Source: Flexistipes sp.
GTDB lineage: Bacteria > Chrysiogenota > Deferribacteres > Deferribacterales > Flexistipitaceae
Direction: 5' to 3'
Length of the DNA stretch: 64,000 nt
Assembly (NCBI RefSeq): GCF_036172515.1
Contig: NZ_JAXKVW010000008.1
Coordinates: 1-64,000 of the forward strand
In this document: positions 51,924 through 60,743 of the stretch, one piece after another
Position numbering within the stretch: position 1 is the stretch's first letter
Layout of the letters: each line of letters starts with the position of its first letter
Notes under the pieces: generated by a model
What the model saw: the letters and a program-made list of their open reading frames with translations, nothing else
Told to the model about the DNA's origin: nothing
The model's database searches: none
Made by a program: the position numbers and the translations under genes

Positions 51924-52809
51924 TTATTGCACCCATGTTATTAAGAAAAGTTTTTATACTTATAAACCCGGCCAGAATAGACACACACAGCAGGACTGCG
52001 AAAATTATCAGCAGCATGAAAATATCCGGCAGCTCAATTAAATAGATTCCGATATTATGCAATAGTTTTTCATTAAGCAGATAAAAAGCTCCGAAAGAAA
52101 GACCGGTAGCCGCTAAATAGCTGATTGTGGATTCTATCATAACGGAAATCAGAATGGGAAGAATGATGAATGTCCGTGAAGCTCCCACCAGACTGTAAAT
52201 TTTAATTTCGTCTATATATCTGTAAAGATTTATTTTTATAGTATTGTAAAGTATGGTTGAAAGAGCAGCTGCAAGAAGAGCCGTTAATATGAAGAGGAAA
52301 AATTTCATACTGTAATTGAGTGTCGTAAAATTTACAATCCACTTTTCCCCGTAGGAAGCAACATCTATAATTTCGTAATCATTGAGTGTTTCTTCCAGCT
52401 CCCTGATATTTTCCAGGTTTTTGTATTCTTCTTTTATTTTTGCTTCAATAAAATGAGGAAAATATTCGGCGGGGATATTGTTTAAATAGTTTATATTATT
52501 GGTGTTTTTACGTAAGTATTTAAGTGTTTCGGCAGGAGAATAATATTTTACTTCCTTTACAGTCTCCAGTTTTCGTACTTTTTTCATAAACTCATCTATT
52601 TTTTTCGTATCCTCAGTTTTTAAATAAAGCCTGATGGATTGGATATTGGTCAATTCAGAAAAAAAACTGTCCAGGGAAACACTCATTGTAAAGAATATAT
52701 GGAATACAAACAGAATGGTGGTAGTTGTAAGAATTGAGGCAAGATTAAGAGAGATATTAGTGGAAAAAAAATTAAATCCTCTTTTAATCAAAAATAAAAA
52801 CTTTGTCAT
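51916..52809 (-). CDS. ftsX: Cell-division ABC permease FtsX
   Basis: FtsX has four membrane helices with a large periplasmic domain (residues 45-160) between the first two. The 297-residue product fits: a first helix near 20-42, then LKTEDTKKIDEFMKKVRKL and AEIF-like ECD segments, and three helices after 165. The motif DEIKIYSLVGASRTFI near 215 is a coupling helix. The ATGA junction with ftsE shows coupling. Confidence 0.93.
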   Translation of the reverse strand: MTKFLFLIKRGFNFFSTNISLNLASILTTTTILFVFHIFFTMSVSLDSFFSELTNIQSIRLYLKTEDTKKIDEFMKKVRKLETVKEVKYYSPAETLKYLRKNTNNINYLNNIPAEYFPHFIEAKIKEEYKNLENIRELEETLNDYEIIDVASYGEKWIVNFTTLNYSMKFFLFILTALLAAALSTILYNTIKINLYRYIDEIKIYSLVGASRTFIILPILISVMIESTISYLAATGLSFGAFYLLNEKLLHNIGIYLIELPDIFMLLIIFAVLLCVSILAGFISIKTFLNNMGAINE

Positions 52810-53477
52810 ATATTATGCGTATCCTTGATTATTTTGCCGTTTTTCAGTTCCAGTACCCTTGCATCTTTATATCTGTTTAAAACATTAGGGTCGTGGGTTG
52901 CGACAATTACAGTTGTTCCGGATTTTGCGGTATCATAAAGCAGGTCTATTATGTCTTCGGCCTTTGCCTGATCAAGATTACCCGTGGGCTCATCTGCTAA
53001 AATAATAGCGGGGTTATTGATTAATGCTCTGGCTATTGCCACTCTTTGTTTTTCCCCGCCTGAAAGCTTCCTGACCAGTGTGCTTCTGCGGCTGTATATT
53101 CCAAGCCGTCTTAATAGAGGCAGAATTCTGTTTTCCATATTGTTTTTTTCCAGGTAGAAAACTTCGAGTGCAAGCTTGACATTCTCATAAACAGACTTGT
53201 TTTCAAGCAACTTAAAATCCTGGAAAATTACACCTATATTACGCCTTAAAAAAGGGGTGCTTTTTTTTGTGATATTTGAGATATCTTTATTGGATATGAG
53301 AACTATACCCCTTGACGGCAGGATATCTGCATAAAAGAGTCTCAACAATGTTGTTTTTCCTGCACCGCTTTCGCCGGTTATATAGACAAATTCACCTTTA
53401 GGGATTTTAAATGAGACATTGTCCAGTGCCTTTTTTTCGCCAAGAAAAGCTACGCTGAGATTATAAACTTTTATCAT
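52806..53477 (-). CDS. ftsE: Cell-division ATP-binding protein FtsE
   Basis: A 223-residue ABC ATPase with Walker A GESGAGKTTLL near 35, Q-loop IFQDFKLL, signature LSGGEKQRVAIARAL near 138 and Walker B ILADEPTGNLD near 158. It pairs with FtsX to drive EnvC-dependent amidase activation at the septum. It follows the small unknown gene by three bases. Confidence 0.94.
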   Translation of the reverse strand: MIKVYNLSVAFLGEKKALDNVSFKIPKGEFVYITGESGAGKTTLLRLFYADILPSRGIVLISNKDISNITKKSTPFLRRNIGVIFQDFKLLENKSVYENVKLALEVFYLEKNNMENRILPLLRRLGIYSRRSTLVRKLSGGEKQRVAIARALINNPAIILADEPTGNLDQAKAEDIIDLLYDTAKSGTTVIVATHDPNVLNRYKDARVLELKNGKIIKDTHNI

Positions 53478-53480
53478 CAG

Positions 53481-53687
53481 CTAAAATTTACCACATTTCA
53501 CTAAATCTTCAACTTCTTTATGTTGTTTTACCGAACTATTGTAATCTTCATAAGGATTTTTTCGGGAAATAAGAATTTTGCCACCATCGAAAACCTGTGT
53601 GATTATGTTACCTCTGATAATTTCTGTTTGGACATGATATATTTTGCCGTTATATTTAATATTTGTATTAAAGTTACCTGTCACCAT
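53481..53687 (-). CDS. Small conserved-looking protein of unknown function
   Basis: A 68-residue soluble protein with a beta-rich first half (NTNIKYNGKIYHVQTEI, IITQVFDGGKILISRK) and a charged helical end (EVEDLVKCGKF). It is placed between a response regulator (14-base overlap) and ftsE (three-base gap), so it is almost surely expressed. I do not recognise the family by sequence alone. Similar tiny proteins occur beside DUF4388 or pilus-signalling genes in delta-proteobacteria, but I cannot confirm this. Confidence 0.65.
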   Translation of the reverse strand: MVTGNFNTNIKYNGKIYHVQTEIIRGNIITQVFDGGKILISRKNPYEDYNSSVKQHKEVEDLVKCGKF

Positions 53688-54315
53688 TTAAATCCAATAT
53701 CTTTTTATTGTTTAAGTAGTCAACTTTTACCGGAGTATCGATATCTTTAAACTTGTTGTACATCTCCACAAGTATTTCAAATGCCTGCTCAAATCTTTTT
53801 ATTGATGAATATGCAGAATCATTCAGTTCATTTGCCGGTAAAGATTTTTTTAACGTATACAGCTCAGCGCCGAGCGCAGTCAAGGGTTGACCGAAATAGT
53901 GGGCAATTGTGCCTTTGACTTCCTCCAGATTCAGTTTGTTATCTTTCAGGATGTTGAAAAATAAAAGTGTCTTTGACAGTCTTGCCTTCAGTTCCTGAAC
54001 GGGGGTCGGCTTTTTTATAAAATCGTGAGCTCCAAGTTCAAAAGCTTTTTCTATTAACTCAGGGTTTGTTTTTGCTGAATAAATAACCTTTGCAGAACTC
54101 GTGCCTTTGAGAATCTTTAAGATTTCAAAACCGTCTATATCTGGCAGCGTTATATCAATCAGGTATATGTCCGGACTTGTTCCACGCTTAAGGAAGTCAA
54201 TGAATTCTCTTCTGTCAGAACTCACCGATATTGAATAAACTTCTTCAAGTGAATTTGTTAAGATATGCAGAGTTAAAAGGGAATCTTCAATTATATGCAG
54301 ATGGTTGCTACTCAA
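53674..54315 (-). CDS. Response regulator fused to a kinase-like dimerisation helix pair
   Basis: The 213-residue protein has a receiver domain in residues 5-122, with phosphoacceptor D in IYLIDITLPDIDG near 54 and K in FIKKPTP near 104. A C-terminal part of about 85 residues contains GTIAHYFGQPLTALGAEL near 137. That resembles a histidine-kinase H-box (AHxxxxPLTAL), but no ATPase domain follows. The domain may act as a phosphotransfer or dimerisation module. It lies in the ftsEX operon between the DUF4388 protein and the small unknown protein. Confidence 0.75.
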   Translation of the reverse strand: MSSNHLHIIEDSLLTLHILTNSLEEVYSISVSSDRREFIDFLKRGTSPDIYLIDITLPDIDGFEILKILKGTSSAKVIYSAKTNPELIEKAFELGAHDFIKKPTPVQELKARLSKTLLFFNILKDNKLNLEEVKGTIAHYFGQPLTALGAELYTLKKSLPANELNDSAYSSIKRFEQAFEILVEMYNKFKDIDTPVKVDYLNNKKILDLNGDR

Positions 54316-55345
54316 TTGTGAAATACCTCATATAATTTTTATGATTAAGGTTCATTTGATCTATGCTGGTTTCTCCATTTATATAAGTGAGACTGTTTAC
54401 CTCTTTTAATTGTTCATAATAAATTTTTTCGGGGATTCTTTGTTCCTCCGTGGGAAAAGTAAAAAGTTTTGTTGAAAAAAGGGTGGAAATATTCATGGTC
54501 AGCACAGTTAAAATTGCTATAAAAAGCAGGCCTAATCCTGTTATTTGAATGGTTTTTAAGCTGAGCAGCGGAGTTCTCAGTTTTTCAGCTTGGGCAGGAG
54601 CGATTTGTTTTTCTTTTATTAAAAAGTAGATAACTTTTAAAACAAAATGTTCCGGCAGTATTGTCTGTTCTATGATATCTGCTACAGAGTTTGAGCCGTT
54701 TATTTTATTGTATACCAGGTAGGAGTCGTTATTCAGTTTGATCGTTTTATCTACAATAATAACCGGCTCTTCGTCCGAAATATTATTATCCACTACTATC
54801 TTTTTGTTTGTATCGGTTTTATAGTACTTTACCAGAAAACTGGAAATTTTTTTCTTATAGACATTCAGTTCATCGATATCTTTTAATACATCAAGAAGAA
54901 TGTTGTTGATATCCAGGAGTTCTCTTTCGTCTTCATTGTACTCTACTATGGTTTGTTCAAAGTTATATTGACCGGAGTCGATTGAAAGTACTTTGGCAAA
55001 GTTTTCCTTTGTAATCTCTGTCAGAATGTTTTTCAGTTCATCATTAGAAAGTATCCCTTCATTGACAAGCAGTTTTCCAAACCTGACGGGAAGTTTTTTC
55101 TGTTTGCCAAGAAGCTCATTCAGCCGCTCTTTTGTGATAAACTCCCTGGAGGTCAGATAATTACCTATCTTAATCATAAAATCGTCGGAATCGCTTTTAA
55201 CTTCCACCAGCATTCCGTCTTTTATGAATACTTTTATATGCTGCGATTCATTCGTTATGTGAAGTATGCCGCTTTTAGATGTCTGGCTGAGCAGCTGCAG
55301 AATGTCCACAAGGCTGAATTCTTTTATCGATCCTTTAAGAGCCAT
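54308..55345 (-). CDS. DUF4388 (PatA N-terminal-like) protein with one membrane helix
   Basis: A 345-residue protein. The first 110 residues are a DUF4388 domain (ALKGSIKEFSLVDILQLLSQ, KSGILHI, VFIKDGMLVEV). This domain is found in signalling proteins of predatory and gliding bacteria. A wing of helices with a repeat of LVNEGILSNDELKNIL type lies near 95. A membrane helix is at about 270-292, and a short external tail follows. It overlaps both neighbours (11 and 8 bases). A link between signalling and septum function is inferred from position only. Confidence 0.75.
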   Translation of the reverse strand: MALKGSIKEFSLVDILQLLSQTSKSGILHITNESQHIKVFIKDGMLVEVKSDSDDFMIKIGNYLTSREFITKERLNELLGKQKKLPVRFGKLLVNEGILSNDELKNILTEITKENFAKVLSIDSGQYNFEQTIVEYNEDERELLDINNILLDVLKDIDELNVYKKKISSFLVKYYKTDTNKKIVVDNNISDEEPVIIVDKTIKLNNDSYLVYNKINGSNSVADIIEQTILPEHFVLKVIYFLIKEKQIAPAQAEKLRTPLLSLKTIQITGLGLLFIAILTVLTMNISTLFSTKLFTFPTEEQRIPEKIYYEQLKEVNSLTYINGETSIDQMNLNHKNYMRYFTIE

Positions 55346-56996
55346 AATTTCTCCTGATAAACAGAAAACTAAGCAGATAAACTGCTGTAAAAATTATAAA
55401 CAATACAATTATTCCAGGCATCACAGCGTATTGAATTCCCAGGTTAAAAGGCCATAAAAACACATTAAATTTGAAAAGGAGAATAAAGATAATTTTTGAG
55501 AATATTAATGTTAATATAACACCGAGAACCAAATGACCGTTGTAAATGAGTCCGCAGCCGGGCAGCAGGAGTGTCAGGAAGAAGCTGAGAGTGCCGCGAA
55601 AAGATTTGTATTTTTCGGCTTGAATCTTTTTCTTTACCAGTACTGAAGGATCAGCTGTGGAGTATCTGCTGTTAATGTTTCTGCATAATGAACATGTCGA
55701 TTCATTTAAGTGACCTTCGTCACAGATACGACAGAACGTCTTTCCGCAGCTTTTACATTTTACAATCCTGCGGCGGCTGAAAGCAAAATGCAGAATAATG
55801 GCCATAAGGAGCAAAAAAGCGTAAATTGTAGAGGCATACCAGTTGAAAGAATAACTCGGTTGCAGGATGACAGTATCTTTATGATAGGGGAAAAAAGAAG
55901 TTCTTCCCAGTTTAAGCTGATTGTTTTGAAACACGTTGTAATATTCAGGATATTTATACAGCTTTTCAATATAGTTCTCATACTGTTCGTACATAAAGTT
56001 TTGCATAAAAAAAGCATTCATATTCATTATGATAACGGGATTATCGGAAAGGGAAAAATCGGATACTATTTTATTAAACCTTTCCGTGTTGCCATTATAC
56101 AGAGCTGAAGATGCAAAATTCACAGCTTCGGTTTTGTTTTGGGGGGTAAGTTGGGCAGCATTATAGCTGAATGTTTCCGGTGCTTTCAGAAACAGCATTG
56201 TTTTTAAAAGAGGTGCTTCGCCGCTTTTCTCCCAGATTTTTTGCATATATTCAGTACTTAGAGGTTTTAAGGCCACATCATTGTAAATTTGCAACTCTTC
56301 ATTTGTTTTTATGCTTGATTTAAAAGGCAGCACTGATACACACAAAATAATAACAATTATGCAAAAATATCTGCCTGCGCCGGCTTCAGGAATTAAAAGA
56401 ATTAAGGTGAAAATTGCAAAAACCAGCATTTTATTTAATGGGAATATTATTAACATTGAAGTTAACAGACCAAAAAAAAGAACAAATTTTATTCCGTTAA
56501 ACAGAATGGGAATATTTTTGTGCGAATGGAAAAAGATATGTATATTTTTTATGAGTAAGTATACAAAAAGAATAAAAACAAAAATGCTTGCTATTATAGA
56601 AGCTGATTGTAAAAGTATATGGGAATTAAAAAAACTATAGTAGTGGAAAAGTTTGTAAAGGAAACTGCCTGACAGGACAGCCCGGATTTTGCTGCTTTCT
56701 CCGGGGGCAAACCTTGTTATCGAATCAATAATATTGCCGTTAAGTTTGTCCTCATGGTTTAAAGCTATTTCTACAAGTGAATAAGCTATAATCGGATCAT
56801 CTATACCTTTATGGCGTGTAAACTCTGTGTAAAGTTTATCTATACTGCGGCTGCTGAAATTGTTTTTAACATTAACTATGCCCTCTCTGATGGTTTCCGG
56901 ATATTTTGAAATATCTTCATTTTGTGCCGATGCCGGAATCAAGGCAGTTGAGAGCAAAAATAAAAGAAAGAATAAAAATATCTTATACGGGCTCAT
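55335..56996 (-). CDS. Membrane protein with central zinc ribbon, function unknown
   Basis: A 553-residue protein with a signal peptide (1-24, ALIPASA), an exported helical segment to about 110, and a membrane region with five or six helices (115-225). An external segment (225-375) follows, then a helix and a cysteine motif at about 405-435 (CKSCGKTFCRIC, CSLC). Three C-terminal helices follow, with LPGCGLIYNGHLVLG like a TM2-type membrane motif. It is the first gene of the leftward operon, with an AAGGAGG site. I do not recognise the family. Confidence 0.7.
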   Translation of the reverse strand: MSPYKIFLFFLLFLLSTALIPASAQNEDISKYPETIREGIVNVKNNFSSRSIDKLYTEFTRHKGIDDPIIAYSLVEIALNHEDKLNGNIIDSITRFAPGESSKIRAVLSGSFLYKLFHYYSFFNSHILLQSASIIASIFVFILFVYLLIKNIHIFFHSHKNIPILFNGIKFVLFFGLLTSMLIIFPLNKMLVFAIFTLILLIPEAGAGRYFCIIVIILCVSVLPFKSSIKTNEELQIYNDVALKPLSTEYMQKIWEKSGEAPLLKTMLFLKAPETFSYNAAQLTPQNKTEAVNFASSALYNGNTERFNKIVSDFSLSDNPVIIMNMNAFFMQNFMYEQYENYIEKLYKYPEYYNVFQNNQLKLGRTSFFPYHKDTVILQPSYSFNWYASTIYAFLLLMAIILHFAFSRRRIVKCKSCGKTFCRICDEGHLNESTCSLCRNINSRYSTADPSVLVKKKIQAEKYKSFRGTLSFFLTLLLPGCGLIYNGHLVLGVILTLIFSKIIFILLFKFNVFLWPFNLGIQYAVMPGIIVLFIIFTAVYLLSFLFIRRNYGS

Positions 56997-57144
56997 CAGT
57001 CCTCCTTATAAAATTTTACAGTATAAATTTTATTTTGCAATAAAACTTTTGTTAGTTAGAATTAAAACGCTGTTTATTGACAGCAAAGTTATTATATGTT
57101 ATTGTTGGTTACTATAAGGACGATTATAATGATTGAGGTGCTGT

Positions 57145-58047
57145 ATGGGTAAAGAATTCCTGAATGCTGAAGAAGCCTCGGAGTTGCTGCAGATCAACGA
57201 GAAAAAACTTTACAAACTTGCTCATGACGGTGACATTCCTGCCACAAAGGTTACGGGGAAATGGCTGTTTCCTTTTGACGAGTTGGTTAAGTTTCTGAAC
57301 CTCAGCAGCCTTAAAAATCTAAAATACAGGTATAAACTCACACCTTCTGCCGGAAAATTAATACTTATGACGGGTTCTGATGATCCTCTGTTACAGCTTA
57401 TTTTGGGATGGTTTAATAAGGAATATCCTGAAATGCTGGTGTTTTATTCAAATGTAGGCAGCAGGAAGGGGTTGAATATCCTGAAAAATGGTTTGTCCCA
57501 CATTGCATTAAGCCATATATATGACCCCTCTGAAGATTCTTACAATACTGAAGCGGTAAAAAAAGTAGATAAAAATAATAACAGTTTTGTCGTTGTAAAC
57601 CTGTTTTATAGAGATCTCGGTTTTATATACAGAGATAATAAAGCGGATTCATTCAGAGAAATTGCTGATAAGAAATTAAAATTTATCAACAGACCTCATA
57701 ATTCCGGTACAAGGATATTGGCGGACTATATTCTAAACCGGGAAAAACTCAATCCGGGAAATATCGCCGGATATGATAAAGAAGTTAGCACCCACCTTGA
57801 GATAGCGGAACATATTGCTGAAGGTAAAGCCGATATCGGTATTGGTAATGCCTTTTATGTTGATTTATTCGGTCTGAACTTTGACAGAGTTAAAACGGAG
57901 AGTTTCGATATGGTGTTGGACAAAGACTTTTATTTCAGTGAAGAATATCAATGTTTTTTAGAGTTTCTTAATGATGAGACAACTAAATCTTCCATAGATA
58001 ATTTTAAAGGGTATTCATCTGAAAATACGGGAAAAATTAAAATATAA
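57145..58047 (+). CDS. HTH regulator with periplasmic-binding-protein-like ligand domain (probable tungstate/molybdate regulator)
   Basis: Read from ATG 57145 behind TGAGGTG, the 300-residue protein has an excisionase-type HTH at 1-55 (LNAEEASELLQINEKKLYKLAHDGDIPATKV). This is followed by a PBP-like domain (70-290) with RPHNSGTRILADYIL near 190 and EGKADIGIGNAFYVD near 234. These fit the PF12727 family that often senses molybdate or tungstate. It directly precedes tupABC by 30 bases and probably controls the transporter. Confidence 0.82.
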   Translation: MGKEFLNAEEASELLQINEKKLYKLAHDGDIPATKVTGKWLFPFDELVKFLNLSSLKNLKYRYKLTPSAGKLILMTGSDDPLLQLILGWFNKEYPEMLVFYSNVGSRKGLNILKNGLSHIALSHIYDPSEDSYNTEAVKKVDKNNNSFVVVNLFYRDLGFIYRDNKADSFREIADKKLKFINRPHNSGTRILADYILNREKLNPGNIAGYDKEVSTHLEIAEHIAEGKADIGIGNAFYVDLFGLNFDRVKTESFDMVLDKDFYFSEEYQCFLEFLNDETTKSSIDNFKGYSSENTGKIKI

Positions 58048-58077
58048 AGCTCATTAAAGCGTTTAAGGAGGTAAATT

Positions 58078-58890
58078 ATGAGATTTTTGTTAGTTATGTT
58101 GGCTGTATCCTTAATGAGTGCAAATGTGTTTGCTGCGGAGAAAAGCTTTCTCATGGCAACAACAACAAGTACCGATAATACCGGCCTTCTTGAGTATCTT
58201 GAGCCAATCTTTGAAAAGGATACCGGCATTGACTGGAAATGGACCGCAACGGGCACCGGTAAAGCCCTTGAACTGGGTAAAAACTGCGATGCCGATATTC
58301 TGCTTGTTCATGCTCCACCAGCTGAAAAGAAATATATCAACAATGGATACGGTGTATACAGAAAAGAGGTTATGTATAACGATTTCGTAGTTGTAGGACC
58401 CCCTTCTGACCCTGCGAATATCAAGGGTAAGGATGTTACGGAGGCGCTTGAAGCCATTTATGATAAAAGTGAAACATTTGTTAGCAGGGGTGATGATTCC
58501 GGAACAAACAAGAAAGAAATTTTGCTTTGGGATTCAGCCGGTATAAATGATTACAATAAAAAAAGCTGGTACAAAGAAACCGGACAGGGGATGATAACCA
58601 CACTTAATATTGCCACTGAAATGAACGGTTACACCATGACAGACCGGGGTACATATATAAAGTACCAGTCGAATTATGACGGCAAAGCTCCGCTGCAGAT
58701 ATTGGTGGAAGGGGATAAAATTCTGTACAATCAGTACAGCCTAATCCCTGTCAGCAAGAAAAGATGTCCTTATGTCAAAATAAAGCTGGCTGAGAAATTT
58801 ATAAAATGGATGACTTCTGATAAGATTCAGCAGGCAATTGCAGATTACAGATTGCTGAATAAGAAGCTTTTTATACCTAATGCGAAGTGA
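58078..58890 (+). CDS. tupA: Tungstate ABC transporter substrate-binding protein
   Basis: A 270-residue exported protein with a signal peptide (1-20, VFAA) and the TupA signature ATTTSTDNTGLLEYL near 27-41. Further marks are SRGDDSGTNKKEILLW near 141 and TDRGTYIKY near 185. TupA binds tungstate with high affinity and discriminates against molybdate. It has a strong AAGGAGG site. Tungsten supply would serve the DMSO-reductase-family enzyme or aldehyde oxidoreductases. Confidence 0.92.
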   Translation: MRFLLVMLAVSLMSANVFAAEKSFLMATTTSTDNTGLLEYLEPIFEKDTGIDWKWTATGTGKALELGKNCDADILLVHAPPAEKKYINNGYGVYRKEVMYNDFVVVGPPSDPANIKGKDVTEALEAIYDKSETFVSRGDDSGTNKKEILLWDSAGINDYNKKSWYKETGQGMITTLNIATEMNGYTMTDRGTYIKYQSNYDGKAPLQILVEGDKILYNQYSLIPVSKKRCPYVKIKLAEKFIKWMTSDKIQQAIADYRLLNKKLFIPNAK

Positions 58891-58908
58891 TTAGTTTTAA
58901 GTGCTAAG

Positions 58909-58974
58909 GCAGAGGTAGAGGTAAAGGTAAAGGTAAAGGTAAAGGTAAAGGTAAAGGTAAAGGTAAAGGTAGAG
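58909..58974 (+). repeat. Hexanucleotide tandem array before tupB
   Basis: Eleven six-base units fill 66 of the 88 bases between tupA and tupB. They are GCAGAG, GTAGAG, eight perfect GTAAAG (58921-58968) and GTAGAG. Read in register AGGTAA, each unit resembles a weak Shine-Dalgarno. A TAG at 58970 closes the tupB frame upstream, so the array is not translated with tupB. Confidence 0.9.
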
Positions 58975-58978
58975 TAGA

Positions 58979-59668
58979 TTGGATTATTTTCTGAATGGTA
59001 TTAAAAATGCATTTATACTGATTGCTACACTTGATGCGGAAACTTATTCTGCTATCTTTACTTCACTGAGAGCCTCAACTCTGTCTCTTTTGGCAAGCCT
59101 AACAATCGGTCTGCCTTTGGGTTTTCTTCTGGGGTTTTATAATTTTAAAGGCAGAAAAATTATTCAAAATATTGTAAATTCATTGCTTTCTTTGCCAACG
59201 GTAGTTGTTGGGCTTTTTGTTTATATGTTTATAAGCAGCAGAGGCCCTTTGGGGGATTTTGATTTACTCTTTACTATAAAAGGTATTGCCATCGGGCAGT
59301 TTTTTCTTGCTGTTCCTATTGTCATTGCACTTACCGCTTCTGCAGTTGGCTCTATGGACAGAAGACTGGCAGAGGAACTGTCCAGTATGGGAGCAGGACG
59401 GCTGCAGATGTCCTTGACATATATGTATGAAGCCAAACCGGCAATTTTTGCGGCGGCAGTTACAGCCTTCGGCAGGGTCTTTGCCGAAGTAGGCGTTTCT
59501 ATGATGCTTGGCGGGAATATTAAATGGGCCACGAGAACCATGACTACAGCCATAGCACTCGAGACGGGTAAAGGCGAGTTTGCAATGGGAATAGCTCTTG
59601 GCATTGTCCTTATGAGTATTGCCATTATTATTAATTTTTTCAGCATGTATTTAACAGAGAGGGTGTAG
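58979..59668 (+). CDS. tupB: Tungstate ABC transporter permease
   Basis: The 229-residue protein has five or six membrane helices and the permease EAA-type loop LSSMGAGRLQMSLTYMYEAKPAI near 138. It is the TupB/ModB-like membrane partner of TupA and TupC. It starts at TTG, five bases after the hexamer array, which supplies its only Shine-Dalgarno-like sequence. Its stop shares a base with the tupC start. Confidence 0.92.
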   Translation: MDYFLNGIKNAFILIATLDAETYSAIFTSLRASTLSLLASLTIGLPLGFLLGFYNFKGRKIIQNIVNSLLSLPTVVVGLFVYMFISSRGPLGDFDLLFTIKGIAIGQFFLAVPIVIALTASAVGSMDRRLAEELSSMGAGRLQMSLTYMYEAKPAIFAAAVTAFGRVFAEVGVSMMLGGNIKWATRTMTTAIALETGKGEFAMGIALGIVLMSIAIIINFFSMYLTERV

Positions 59669-60681
59669 TGAATAGCACGGCTGTTTCGGGTGTAAACATT
59701 GAAAAAACATTTGATTCTGACTTCACCCTTTTTGTTTCTCAGTTCAATGCTTCATATGGGAAAGTGTACGGTTTTTACGGTCCTAACGGGAGTGGAAAAA
59801 CCACTTTCCTGAAAATTCTCGGTCTTATTATGGCTCCTGATTCCGGCGAAATCTTTATTAACGGATATAGTGCATCTGTCTATAATTTAGAAATAAAGAG
59901 AAAAATGAGTTTTGTGTTTCAGGAGCCGAAACTTTTAAAAAGAAAAGTAAAAGATAACTTGATATATCCTTTAAAATTAAGGAATGAAACAGTGTATCTG
60001 GAAAATATTAACAGAATACTTAAAAAACTTTCTCTTAATCCTCATATATTTCTTCATAAAAAACCTCTCGAACTTTCCGGTGGTGAAAAGAAAAGGCTTT
60101 CTCTTGCTCAAAAGCTTATTTTTGACCCGGATATTATACTGCTGGATGAGCCCACTGCTAACGTGGATTCAACAAGCCTGTCGGTTATTACCGGTTTTCT
60201 TACTGAACTGAAAAAGCAGAATAAGTGCATAATTGTAAGTAGTCACGATTATGAATGGCTCACTGACACTGCTGACAAAATTTATTATCTTAATAACGGC
60301 CGTCTTTACACGCAAAAATATGAAAATGATTTGGGAAGGGGGTTTGAATATTTTGCTGCAGGATTGTACCATAAACGTTTCGCAAAAACGGATGTTATAG
60401 TTTCCTCACCTGAAAAATCTGTGGATGAAGGCTGTTATATAAATCCTGAAGATATTCTTATTGCCCTGGATGAGCCTCAAAAAATATCTGCCCGAAATGT
60501 TATTAAAATGAGGGTAAATGATATCGAGATACAGGAGAAAAAAGTAAAAATTGGTTTGGTAAAAGATGATCTTCGGCTTGTATCCTATATATCCAAAAAA
60601 GCTTTGCTTGAGCTTGATTTGTCAAAAAATAAAGAAGTTTATGTTGTTTTTAAAGCCTCATCTGCCAAATGGTATAAATAA
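59668..60681 (+). CDS. tupC: Tungstate ABC transporter ATPase with C-terminal Mop-like domain
   Basis: A 337-residue ATPase with Walker A GPNGSGKTTF near 33, Q-loop VFQEPKLL, signature LSGGEKKRLSLAQKL near 136 and Walker B IILLDEPTANVDS near 154. The last 70 residues (about 265-335; ISARNVIKMRVNDIEIQEKKVKIGL) resemble the molybdate/tungstate-binding Mop domain that gives feedback inhibition in ModC. The GTG start overlaps tupB by one base. Confidence 0.9.
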   Translation: MNSTAVSGVNIEKTFDSDFTLFVSQFNASYGKVYGFYGPNGSGKTTFLKILGLIMAPDSGEIFINGYSASVYNLEIKRKMSFVFQEPKLLKRKVKDNLIYPLKLRNETVYLENINRILKKLSLNPHIFLHKKPLELSGGEKKRLSLAQKLIFDPDIILLDEPTANVDSTSLSVITGFLTELKKQNKCIIVSSHDYEWLTDTADKIYYLNNGRLYTQKYENDLGRGFEYFAAGLYHKRFAKTDVIVSSPEKSVDEGCYINPEDILIALDEPQKISARNVIKMRVNDIEIQEKKVKIGLVKDDLRLVSYISKKALLELDLSKNKEVYVVFKASSAKWYK

Positions 60682-60743
60682 TTTCTTTGACTTTTTCTTT
60701 CATTAGTGCAAAACATCAGATTAAACTTTGATGAGGTTTTTGT

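Noticed and set aside
57077-57105. Promoter with TTGACA at 57077 for the tungstate regulator
   Set aside because: No acceptable -10 hexamer is found at 15-19 bases, so I do not list it as a promoter.
58909-58974. Tandem array as a CRISPR
   Set aside because: Units are six bases and directly joined, without spacers. No cas gene is in the window.
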